From the NCBI GenBank assembly GCA_020850915.1, contig JADZDV010000491.1, positions 1-8,857 of the forward strand: 8,857 bases of DNA, given 5' to 3'. A program made the position numbers and the translations under genes. Under the pieces are notes generated by a model that was not told where the DNA came from, did no database searches, and saw only the letters and a list, made by a program, of their open reading frames with translations. Origin of the DNA: Chloroflexota bacterium (lineage in GTDB: Bacteria; Chloroflexota; UBA6077; JADZDV01). Positions 1 through 5,281 of this stretch are shown here, in pieces; the stretch's first letter is position 1; each line of letters starts with the position of its first letter.

Positions 1-150
1 TAACCCCCCCCCCGACCTCCCCCCGCTGGGGGGAGGAGCGTTGGCTGGGGTCTCGTGTTCCTGCGAGGCTGGGTGCCAGCGGGGCTCCGCTCCTCCCCCC
101 AGCGGGGATCTGCTCCTCCCCCCGCTGGGGGGAGGTCGGGTGGGGGGATC
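1..150. repeat. Inverted pair of GC-rich palindromes (about 39 bp each) plus a partial third copy
   Basis: The unit at 14-39 has a 9-bp stem, CCTCCCCCC/GGGGGGAGG, around GCT. The unit at 112-137 is its reverse complement except for the loop trinucleotide (GCT in both, so not inverted), and the flanks continue the inversion: a C-run then GACC at 4-17, and GGTC, GGGT and a G-run at 134-147. A third, truncated copy in the opposite loop orientation (loop AGC, right arm only GGGG) lies at 91-107. CCAGCGGGG occurs at 76-84 and again at 99-107. No ORF here looks real. Such elements are usually intergenic and could act as transcription terminators or REP-like elements. The TAA at 1-3 could be the stop of an upstream gene, but that cannot be tested here. 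Confidence 0.7.
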
Positions 151-345
151 CCTCGGAGCCAGCCATCCTCGTGGGAGTCACGGCGGAGGCAGGTCGAGGA
201 ATGACGCTCCACGGGAAGACCCCTACTCCTATGGACCACTCCAGCGACGGTAATCGGCTCGGGGTGTACGATCCAACGGTCGCCCGACGGCGAGCGCGCC
301 GGAGTCATGACCAGACTCCTCGGTGCTTCGCAACGCGGGTTGGTA
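151..345. other. Intergenic region upstream of the triple Rid gene; no gene seen
   Basis: No coding sequence is convincing here; the short ORFs crossing it have no recognisable family. It presumably holds the promoter of the Rid genes, but I find no well-spaced -35/-10 pair. TACGAT at 267-272 is the only passable -10-like hexamer and has no partner at 16-18 nt. A small inverted repeat, GGAGTC (301-306) and GACTCC (314-319) with a 7-nt loop, lies about 40 nt before the start codon. It could be an operator or a leader hairpin, but it is short enough to be chance. Confidence 0.4.
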
Positions 346-358
346 GGGAGGAAGCGTC

Positions 359-1693
359 ATGACCCAGGCGGCGATCCGATCGTACCCTCCGAAGCGCGTC
401 GTCTCACCGGACGGCTTTCCGAGCCCGCGGGCGCACGCCTCGCCTGCCATCGTCGCTGGCGACTTCGTCTTTCCGTCCGGGCTGATGGCCAGCGACGGTC
501 GGAACGGTCTGGCGGCGGAAGCTCGACCGCGGCCAGGGCTGGCGTACAACGAGATCCCCACCAAGCTTCAGACCCGCCACATCTACCGCTCCCTCGGCTC
601 CTTGCTCGAGGCGTCCGGCTCGGACCTCGAGCACCTCGTGCGGCTCGACCAGTTCACCCTCGACCGCTCGATCACCGACCCGTACCTCGAGGCCCGCAAC
701 GAGTTCATCTCGAAGGACCGCCCGGCCAGCACCGCCGTGCCGATCGCCAGGCTGCCGGTGGCGGACGCCACCGTCCAGGTGGACTCGGTGGCTATCCTCC
801 GCGACGGCTTGTCGCGCAGCATCGCCAACGCCCCAGACCTCCCGTACAACGTCGGCGGCGGCTACTCCCAGGCGGTGATCGCCGGCGACTGGGTGTTCTG
901 CGCGGGCGCCGTCGCCTCGGACCATACGGGTGCCGGGCCCTATCCCGGCGCGCTGGGCACCGGCGTCGCGCCGGAGGCCCGCGGCAACCCCAACTACTGG
1001 TACGGCTCCGGGATCAAGCTCCAGACCCGCTACCTCATGGAGACCAAGCTCGCCGGCGTGCTGCGCGCGGCCGGCTCGTCGGTCCAGAACGTCGTGCGGG
1101 CCCAGGCCTACTTCCTGGATCCGGCCCGCGACTACGCCGGCTTCCTGGAGGTCTGGCGCGAGACCTTTCCGACCAATCCGCCCTCGCTGACCATCACCCA
1201 GGTGGACGGCTTCGGGACGGTCGGCGGCCTGCTGGAGCTGAGCCTCATCGCCCTCAAGAACGACAGCCAGATCTCGCGCCAGGTGATCTCCACCGACCGC
1301 GCTCCGAAACCGACCGGCCACGAGCCGCGGGCGCTCAAGGTCGGACCGTACCTCTTCATCTCGACCCAGCTCGCAGCCGACGAGAACGGCCTCGCCGCCG
1401 AGGCGGCGGTCAACCCAGCCTATCCGTTCTACGAGCAGGCCGGCGAGAAGGAGATGACGTACATCCTGCGCAACGTCGAGGCGATCTGCCAGGCAGCCGG
1501 CGCGGACCTGAGCTGCATCGTCAAGAGCTGGACGTTCCACACGCAGATGGCCGACCTCGCCTCGGCGCACACGGTCTGGCGCGAGGCCTTCCCGAAGGAC
1601 CCGCCGGCCAACACCTTCGTCGGCGTCAACGGCCCGCTCCAGCTTCCCGGCTGCCGCATCGCTCTGGACCTGGTCGGCTACATCCCGAGCTAG
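359..1693 (+). CDS. Triple-domain RidA/YjgF-family protein lacking the catalytic-type arginine
   Basis: A 444-residue protein that I read as three tandem Rid (YjgF/YER057c/UK114) domains, about residues 10-147, 150-303 and 308-444; typical Rid proteins are single domains of about 130. Each repeat has the family pattern of a hydrophobic 'GD-W/F-V-F-x-x-G' strand, an 'LQTR' or equivalent helix followed by 'L-x-A-A/S-G-S/A', and a terminal 'P-x-x-T' strand. In active RidA an arginine in the 'PAR(S/T)' motif binds the imine/enamine carboxylate. Here that position reads Ser124, Ser276 and Asn418. Deamination of 2-aminoacrylate-type substrates is therefore unlikely, and the protein resembles the Arg-less Rid subfamilies, whose roles are mostly unknown. 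The start is set by GGGAGG at 346-351, seven bases before ATG. A canonical RidA gene follows 50 bp downstream, probably in the same transcript. Domain identity is strong; function is unassigned. Confidence 0.9.
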   Translation: MTQAAIRSYPPKRVVSPDGFPSPRAHASPAIVAGDFVFPSGLMASDGRNGLAAEARPRPGLAYNEIPTKLQTRHIYRSLGSLLEASGSDLEHLVRLDQFTLDRSITDPYLEARNEFISKDRPASTAVPIARLPVADATVQVDSVAILRDGLSRSIANAPDLPYNVGGGYSQAVIAGDWVFCAGAVASDHTGAGPYPGALGTGVAPEARGNPNYWYGSGIKLQTRYLMETKLAGVLRAAGSSVQNVVRAQAYFLDPARDYAGFLEVWRETFPTNPPSLTITQVDGFGTVGGLLELSLIALKNDSQISRQVISTDRAPKPTGHEPRALKVGPYLFISTQLAADENGLAAEAAVNPAYPFYEQAGEKEMTYILRNVEAICQAAGADLSCIVKSWTFHTQMADLASAHTVWREAFPKDPPANTFVGVNGPLQLPGCRIALDLVGYIPS

Positions 1694-1743
1694 CGGCGCG
1701 CTACGATCACAGCATCCCAAGTCAGAGAGGAGATGACCGCCCT

Positions 1744-2136
1744 ATGCACAAGGAGATCATCCAGACCGACAAGGCCTGGCGCTCACCATCGCCCATCTCG
1801 CAAGCCACGCGCTTCGGCAACCTCGTGTTCACCGCCGGCCAGGGCCCGGTCAATCCCCAGACCGGCAAGATCGCCGAGGGCGGCTTCCGGGCCGAGATCC
1901 GGCAGGCGCTCGAGAACCTGACCGCCGTCCTGGAAGCCGCGGGCACCTCCCGCGAGAACGTCCTGAAGGCGCTCGTCTTCTTGGACAACATCGACAACTT
2001 CGACGTCTACAACGAGGTCTGGATCGAGTACTTTCCGAAGGACCGTCCCGCCAGGACGGCCATCCAGGCCGGCCGCATGCCCCGCGGCTTCAGCGTCGAG
2101 ATCGAAGCGGTGGCCTGTATCCCGTCCGACGACTGA
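1744..2136 (+). CDS. ridA: RidA family protein (reactive enamine/imine deaminase)
   Basis: A 130-residue single-domain Rid protein of normal length. RidA hydrolyses reactive enamines/imines such as 2-aminoacrylate, released by PLP enzymes like serine/threonine dehydratase, to the keto acid and ammonia in the cytosol, usually as a trimer. The sequence keeps the 'GQGPVNPQTGKI' segment (residues 32-43), the diagnostic 'RPARTAIQAGRMP' segment (101-113) with substrate-binding Arg104, and the 'VEIEAVA' terminal strand (118-124). The start is ATG at 1744 with AGAGAGGAG at 1724-1732 upstream. An earlier ATG at 1733 is out of frame and gives only a 62-codon ORF. The gene sits 50 bp after the triple Rid gene and before a terminator-like hairpin, so the two probably form one operon. 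Whether it belongs strictly to the RidA subfamily or to a close Arg-bearing relative (Rid1-3) cannot be settled by eye. Confidence 0.9.
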   Translation: MHKEIIQTDKAWRSPSPISQATRFGNLVFTAGQGPVNPQTGKIAEGGFRAEIRQALENLTAVLEAAGTSRENVLKALVFLDNIDNFDVYNEVWIEYFPKDRPARTAIQAGRMPRGFSVEIEAVACIPSDD

Positions 2137-2158
2137 GCGCGTGGGCGCCGAGCAGGAG

Positions 2159-2190
2159 ATGGCCGCCGGGTGGTGCCGCCCGGCGGCCAT
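2159..2190 (+). terminator. Hairpin downstream of ridA, probable intrinsic terminator
   Basis: A perfect 12-bp stem (arms 2159-2170 and 2179-2190, ATGGCCGCCGGG and its complement) closes an 8-nt loop. It starts 22 nt after the ridA stop. The tract that follows (CCCTCTTGTTG) is only moderately T-rich, so termination may be weaker than at a classical site. It fits the end of the Rid operon. Confidence 0.65.
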
Positions 2191-2198
2191 CCCTCTTG

Positions 2199-2228
2199 TT
2201 GTCATCCCGCCTCGCGCCTTCGTATCCT
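2199..2228 (+). promoter_or_regulatory. Candidate sigma70-type promoter for the DsbA-like gene
   Basis: TTGTCA (2199-2204) and TATCCT (2223-2228) are separated by 18 bp. They lie just downstream of the ridA hairpin and about 50 bp before the DsbA-like start. This matches 5/6 and 4/6 of the E. coli consensus. Position and spacing are right, but single matches like this are common. Confidence 0.35.
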
Positions 2229-2268
2229 CTTCAGGACCGGCACACCCGGTCCTGGGATCGCGAACGTC

Positions 2269-2273
2269 GGAGG
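2269..2273 (+). promoter_or_regulatory. Shine-Dalgarno site fixing the DsbA-like start
   Basis: GGAGG lies 7 nt before ATG 2281. It argues against the in-frame ATG at 2170, which falls inside the terminator hairpin and would add 37 residues with no family match. Confidence 0.75.
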
Positions 2274-2280
2274 TCTCTCG

Positions 2281-2823
2281 ATGAGCCAGCCTGCACCCAC
2301 CCGGCTTGCCGTGCCGATCGACGAGCAGGACCAGCGCAAGGGACCGCTGACGGCGAAGGCGAGCCTGGTGGAATACGGCGACTACGAAAGCCCGGCCTCC
2401 GCCGCCGCTCACCAGATCGTGAAGACCGTCGCCGAGCGGCTTGGCGACCGGGTCTGCTACGCCTTTCGTCCCTTCCCGATGTCCCACGCCCATCCGGACG
2501 CCGAGCGGGCGGCCGAGGTGGCAGAGGCCGCGGCCGCCCAGGGCAAGTTCTGGGAGATGCACGAACAGCTCTTCTCGGAGCACGAAGGCCTCGACCCGCT
2601 CCATCTCGAGCGGTACGCGGCGGCGCTCGGGATAGACGCTGACCGGCTGCACCAGGCGCTGACGAAGCACGTCTACGCGCGACGCGTGCGCGAGCAGTTC
2701 ATGAGCGGTGTCCATAGCGGCGTCCACGAGGTGCCGGCCTTCTTCGTCAACGGCGAGCGCTACACCGGACCTCTGGACGTCGACAGCCTGGCGGCGGCGC
2801 TGGAAACAGCCGCGCAGGGCTAA
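2281..2823 (+). CDS. DsbA-family thioredoxin-fold protein with the CxxC site lost
   Basis: A 180-residue DsbA-like protein (thioredoxin fold with helical insertion). Family hallmarks are the strand 'LVEYGDYE' (residues 29-36), 'FRPFP' (62-66), the 'HPDAERAAEVAEAAAAQGKFWEMHEQLF' type helical region (71-98), and the 'VPAFFVNGERYTG' segment (151-163) with the cis-proline at Pro152. In redox-active relatives 'GDYE' is followed by C-P-x-C. Here it is Ser37-Pro-Ala-Ser40, so both active-site cysteines are absent and the only cysteine is Cys59. No signal peptide or lipobox is visible, which suggests a cytoplasmic protein. Thiol-disulfide exchange is therefore unlikely. A binding or chaperone-like role, or glutathione-dependent chemistry of another kind, is possible but unproven. 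The gene appears to stand alone, with a hairpin on each side. Confidence 0.85.
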   Translation: MSQPAPTRLAVPIDEQDQRKGPLTAKASLVEYGDYESPASAAAHQIVKTVAERLGDRVCYAFRPFPMSHAHPDAERAAEVAEAAAAQGKFWEMHEQLFSEHEGLDPLHLERYAAALGIDADRLHQALTKHVYARRVREQFMSGVHSGVHEVPAFFVNGERYTGPLDVDSLAAALETAAQG

Positions 2824-2942
2824 CCGACCAGCGGCTCCCGACGTCCTGGAGACCCGGCCGGTAGGAGTTCTCGGCTGGACTTCCAGGTCCGCCTCCGTCC
2901 AGATCGTCTGCAGCGCGGTCGTGGTCTCGCGTATCGTTCGCA

Positions 2943-2986
2943 CGGGGAGGGGAGCCTATGGGCTCGCCCATAGGCTCCCCTCCCCG
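2943..2986. repeat. Perfect 21-bp inverted repeat (strong hairpin)
   Basis: The left arm 2943-2963 (CGGGGAGGGGAGCCTATGGGC) and right arm 2966-2986 are exact reverse complements around a 2-nt centre. As a hairpin this gives about 20 bp and a 4-nt loop. It begins 119 nt after the DsbA-like stop. No T-run follows on either strand, so it is not a textbook intrinsic terminator. It may be a factor-assisted or bidirectional terminator, or a dispersed palindromic element. Confidence 0.8.
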
Positions 2987-3147
2987 ATGTACCGGCAGAT
3001 TCGAAACCGCTCCCCCTGGTTTCTGGAGCAGATACCTCACCTCATGCCATGAGACTACAAGAATGACAGACCGCGTTCAGTGACAAGACCTGCCATTGCT
3101 ACCATGAGGTGTGCCCCGCCGCCCACCCCGTTCGGGACGACTGAGAA

Positions 3148-3210
3148 TATCGGGATGACAATGGCTGTTGAGGTGTCGCTGGTTATCGGGTTGACGCTGG
3201 TTATCGGGAT
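3148..3210. repeat. Degenerate 18-bp tandem repeat ahead of the SDR gene
   Basis: TATCGGG(A/T)T occurs at 3148, 3184 and 3202, in register with an 18-bp period. The units are TATCGGGATGACAATGGC (3148-3165), TGTTGAGGTGTCGCTGGT (3166-3183) and TATCGGGTTGACGCTGGT (3184-3201), followed by a partial unit at 3202-3210. By my count units 1 and 3 match at 14/18 and units 2 and 3 at 13/18. The array ends just before the SDR Shine-Dalgarno region. Confidence 0.65.
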
Positions 3211-3237
3211 AAAGACGAAGAGGAGAAAGGTCCACAC

Positions 3238-4011
3238 ATGGCCAACTACCCTGAACTGACGAGCAAAGTGGTGGTCGTCACCGGCGGCGTGCAGGGAATT
3301 GGACGGGCGATTGCCCGCGAGTTTTCCGCCAACGGGGCGGCGGTTGCTATTGCCGATCTCAACGGCGCCGGGGCGGAGCAGCGGGCAGTTGAACTGCGGG
3401 CCAGCGGTGGGAGGGCGCTCGCGGTGACCGCGGACGTCAGCCGCTCAGAGGACGTCTCGCGACTGTTTGCCACCGTCGCGGCGGAGCTGGGCCCGGTGGA
3501 TGTGCTGGTGAACAACGCCGGCTACGTGCGGCCGTACAGCCCGGAGAACCTCATCCACAACATGTCCGAAGAAGACTGGGACCGCATTGTCGCGATCAAC
3601 CTGAAAAGCGTCTTCCTCTGCACCCGCGCCGTCGTGAACGAGATGATGGCTCGCAAGAGCGGCCGCATTATCAACATCGCCTCGAACGTTGGCCGACTGA
3701 TCGACTTCACCACCGCCAGCCACTACGCTGCCGCCAAGGCGGGTGTCCTCCAGCTCACCCGCCACGTCGCCCGCGAAATGGCGCCGCACGGCATCACCGT
3801 CAACGCCATCTGCCCCGGCGTCACGGAGAGCCCACGGGCCCAGACCTTCCTGAGCCAGGAGCTGCGCCAGCAGATCCTGACCCTCACTCCTGTCGGCCGC
3901 CTCGCCGACCCCGAAGACATGGCTGGCGCCGCCCTCTTCCTGGCCTCAGACGGCGCCCGCTACATCACCGGCGCTACGATCGACGTGGCCGGCGGACGGG
4001 TCATGCTGTAG
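3238..4011 (+). CDS. Short-chain dehydrogenase/reductase (SDR), classical FabG-like type
   Basis: A 257-residue classical SDR, normal length, a cytosolic NAD(P)-dependent oxidoreductase of alcohols/ketones. The Rossmann motif TGGVQGIG is at residues 15-22, the NNAG motif at 92-95, and the catalytic tetrad is Asn121, Ser149, Tyr163 and Lys167 (YAAAK). The PG of the post-catalytic strand is at 193-194. Asp40 at the end of the second beta strand suggests NAD(H) rather than NADP(H). The C-terminal 'YITGATIDVAGG' segment is typical of the family. The start at ATG 3238 is preceded by AGGAG (3221-3225) and AAAGG (3226-3230). The substrate cannot be told from sequence. The acetamidase/formamidase gene begins 53 bp downstream on the same strand, so the two are probably co-transcribed and may act in one degradation pathway; that link is inference. 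Confidence 0.95.
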   Translation: MANYPELTSKVVVVTGGVQGIGRAIAREFSANGAAVAIADLNGAGAEQRAVELRASGGRALAVTADVSRSEDVSRLFATVAAELGPVDVLVNNAGYVRPYSPENLIHNMSEEDWDRIVAINLKSVFLCTRAVVNEMMARKSGRIINIASNVGRLIDFTTASHYAAAKAGVLQLTRHVAREMAPHGITVNAICPGVTESPRAQTFLSQELRQQILTLTPVGRLADPEDMAGAALFLASDGARYITGATIDVAGGRVML

Positions 4012-4045
4012 CCACCAGCCACCAGCCACCAGCCACCAGCCACCC
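4012..4045. repeat. Heptanucleotide tandem repeat (CCACCAG)x4 plus a partial copy
   Basis: Four perfect copies of CCACCAG (4012-4039) are followed by a broken fifth (CCACCC, 4040-4045). The array starts directly after the SDR stop codon and ends 7 nt before the amidase Shine-Dalgarno motif. It is a simple-sequence repeat able to change length by slippage. Being intergenic, it would alter spacing and mRNA structure rather than a reading frame. Confidence 0.9.
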
Positions 4046-4064
4046 GATCCATAAGGAGGCAGCC

Positions 4065-4928
4065 ATGCGCGTCATCGAGCGCCACAACCAGATGCACTTC
4101 TACCAGGCGACGGACGCGTTCGTCGCCTCCGTTGCGCCCGGGGAGCACGTCCTGGTCGAGTGCTCCATGGGCTCGCGCATGCCGACCGGACCGATCGAGG
4201 TGCGGGGTGCGGAGCCTGGCGACGTGGTCTCCGTGCGCATTCTCGACATCACTCTGGTTGGCGAGGGCGCGATCTGGGCGCGCCCGGGCGGCGGGGTGCT
4301 TGGCGAGGAGCTGTACGACCTCATCCAGGAGCGGGTCTACCGGACGATCTCCGTCCATGGCGACACCGCCGACTTCGGCGACGGCATCACCGTCCGGCTA
4401 CGGCCGATGCTGGGCGTCGTCGGCGTGGCGCCGATCGGCCCGGACCCGATTCTCCCCACTCACGGGCCCGGCCGCCACGGCGGCAACATGGACTGCAACC
4501 TGGTGGTCCCCGGCGCCACGGTCTTCCTGCCGGTCTACCATCGCGGCGCGGCGCTGGCCGTTGGCGACGCGCACGGCCGGATGGGCGACGGCGAGATGAT
4601 GACCTCCGGACTGGAGATCGAGAGCGACGTCACGATCGAGGTGGGCCTGCACAAGCACGTCCGGATCGCCGGGCCGATCGTGGAGCAGGCGGACTCGGTC
4701 TCCTACCTGGCCTCCGCGAAGAGCCTCGACGCCGCCAGCGCCCAGGCGTTCCGCCGCGCCATTCATGCCGTGCAGCAGAAGACCGGCCTGGGCTTCATCG
4801 AGGCGGGCCTGCTGCTGAGCATGATCGGCGACCTTGGCGTGGCGAACGCCGTGAACCCCCTGGTCACCGCACGCGTGCTGGTCCGCAAGTCCGACCTGGC
4901 GCTGGACCCGGTGGGCCACCCGGCGTAA
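4065..4928 (+). CDS. Acetamidase/formamidase family protein (FmdA/AmdA)
   Basis: A 287-residue member of the FmdA_AmdA family, cytosolic amidohydrolases that cleave formamide, acetamide or related short amides to ammonia and the acid. Family motifs are 'TGPIEVRGAEPGD' (residues 41-53), 'PMLGVVGVAP' (114-123), 'HGGNMDCN' (138-145) and 'GDAHGRMGDGE' (167-177), the last two being the conserved, probably metal- and substrate-binding core. Its length is in the range of the shorter bacterial members, below the roughly 400-residue methylotroph and fungal enzymes. The start is clear: AAGGAGG at 4053-4059, 5 nt before ATG. It follows the SDR gene by 53 bp, with the heptanucleotide repeat between them. 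The physiological amide is not deducible; ammonia release from an amide intermediate is the likely job. Confidence 0.92.
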   Translation: MRVIERHNQMHFYQATDAFVASVAPGEHVLVECSMGSRMPTGPIEVRGAEPGDVVSVRILDITLVGEGAIWARPGGGVLGEELYDLIQERVYRTISVHGDTADFGDGITVRLRPMLGVVGVAPIGPDPILPTHGPGRHGGNMDCNLVVPGATVFLPVYHRGAALAVGDAHGRMGDGEMMTSGLEIESDVTIEVGLHKHVRIAGPIVEQADSVSYLASAKSLDAASAQAFRRAIHAVQQKTGLGFIEAGLLLSMIGDLGVANAVNPLVTARVLVRKSDLALDPVGHPA

Positions 4929-4933
4929 CGTCG

Positions 4934-4939
4934 TAGAAT
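4934..4939 (+). promoter_or_regulatory. Candidate -10 element of the toxin-antitoxin operon
   Basis: TAGAAT (5/6 to TATAAT) lies in the 30-bp gap between the amidase stop and the antitoxin start. No -35 hexamer occurs at normal spacing. Transcription from here would give a very short leader, which would fit the lack of a Shine-Dalgarno motif before either antitoxin start codon. Weak evidence. Confidence 0.25.
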
Positions 4940-4958
4940 ACTCCTAGCAACAAACGCG

Positions 4959-5192
4959 ATGCTTGACATGAAAGAGGCGACCGTCTCTGAGCTCACGATC
5001 TCCGAGCTGCAGGCAGGCCTCAGCGGCTACCTCGAGCGGGTCAAGGCGGGCGAAGAGCTGGTGGTGACCGAGGACGGTAAGCCGGTCGCCCGGGTGGTGC
5101 CTGTTGTCGAGGAGGAGCCGATCACATCGGAGGAAGCGCGCCGCGCGGATCTCATACGGCGGGGCATCATCAGACCGCCAAGCAGAAGCTGA
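4959..5192 (+). CDS. Phd/YefM (VapB-type) antitoxin, C-terminus lost to an apparent frameshift
   Basis: A 77-residue ORF with a typical Phd/YefM N-terminal DNA-binding and dimerisation region: 'ATVSELTISELQAGLSGYLERVKAGEELVV' with 'TEDGKPVARVVPV' after it. Such antitoxins repress their own operon and neutralise the toxin through a C-terminal tail. This frame stops at 5190-5192, but the -1 frame continues from about 5180 to 5281 with a tail typical of these antitoxins and ends overlapping the toxin start. Joined at the shift, the product would be about 107 residues. The start is ATG 4959 or the in-frame ATG 4968; 4968 gives a more usual 'MKEATVSEL' N-terminus, and neither has a visible Shine-Dalgarno motif. 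The break may be a sequencing or assembly indel, a true mutation, or recoding. Confidence 0.85.
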   Translation: MLDMKEATVSELTISELQAGLSGYLERVKAGEELVVTEDGKPVARVVPVVEEEPITSEEARRADLIRRGIIRPPSRS

Positions 5193-5281
5193 GGCCGGAT
5201 TTCTGGGACATGCCAATGCCGGACGATCCGGACCGGCTGGTCCTGAAAGCCCTCCTCGACGACAGGAATAAGAAGCGGTGA
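5180..5281 (+). pseudogene. Out-of-frame C-terminal tail of the antitoxin
   Basis: In the -1 frame relative to the antitoxin ORF, 5180-5281 reads 'KQKLRPDFWDMPMPDDP' followed by 'DRLVLKALLDDRNKKR' and TGA. This acidic 'DFWD-x-P-x-P-D-D-P' then 'L-x-A-L-L-x-x-R' pattern is what I expect in the toxin-binding tail of Phd-type antitoxins. Its stop TGA (5279-5281) overlaps the toxin GTG (5278-5280) as GTGA, the usual coupling between antitoxin and toxin. That is good evidence that the two pieces were once one gene. The shift lies at the CCAAGCAG region near 5178-5185, where one extra A would restore the frame. Confidence 0.75.

Larger units (their letters stand above)
2824..3237. other. 414-bp intergenic region; no confident gene
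   Basis: Nothing recognisable is encoded on either strand. Positions 2824-2942 show no clear signal. A 21-bp hairpin occupies 2943-2986. CTCATG/CATGAG is arranged as a near-palindrome at 3041-3053, and CACCTCATG at 3038-3046 is repeated inverted at 3103-3111. From about 3061 to 3240 GC content drops to about 55% by my count, visibly lower than the surrounding genes. That patch contains degenerate 18-bp tandem repeats just before the SDR gene. Its 5' leader and promoter must lie here, but I see no well-formed -35/-10 pair. Confidence 0.5.

Noticed and set aside
404..1720. 438-codon minus-strand ORF
   Set aside because: Antisense to the triple Rid gene, with shadow composition and no motifs.
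307..2136. 609-codon + strand ORF covering both Rid genes
   Set aside because: Its first three quarters are an out-of-frame reading of the triple Rid gene (Arg/Pro/Gly-rich, no family). Only the part from 1744 is real, and it has its own start and Shine-Dalgarno motif.
1783..2943. 386-codon minus-strand ORF
   Set aside because: Antisense shadow of ridA and the DsbA-like gene. Its N-terminal part over 2824-2943 has no recognisable family.
3148..3210. Possible CRISPR array
   Set aside because: The units are directly adjacent, degenerate and only 18 bp, with no spacers and no cas genes. The 7-bp array at 4012-4045 fails for the same reason.
3055..3237. 60-codon hydrophobic minus-strand ORF over the 18-bp repeats
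   Set aside because: The repeats make hydrophobic readings in several frames. There is no ribosome-binding signal and no family, and it abuts the SDR start head-on.
4963..4968. TTGACA as a -35 box
   Set aside because: It lies inside the antitoxin start region, and no -10-like hexamer follows at 16-18 bp.
5176..5192. Canonical -1 programmed frameshift site in the antitoxin
   Set aside because: No X-XXY-YYZ slippery heptamer is present and no clear stimulatory structure was seen, so an indel (real or technical) is the simpler explanation.
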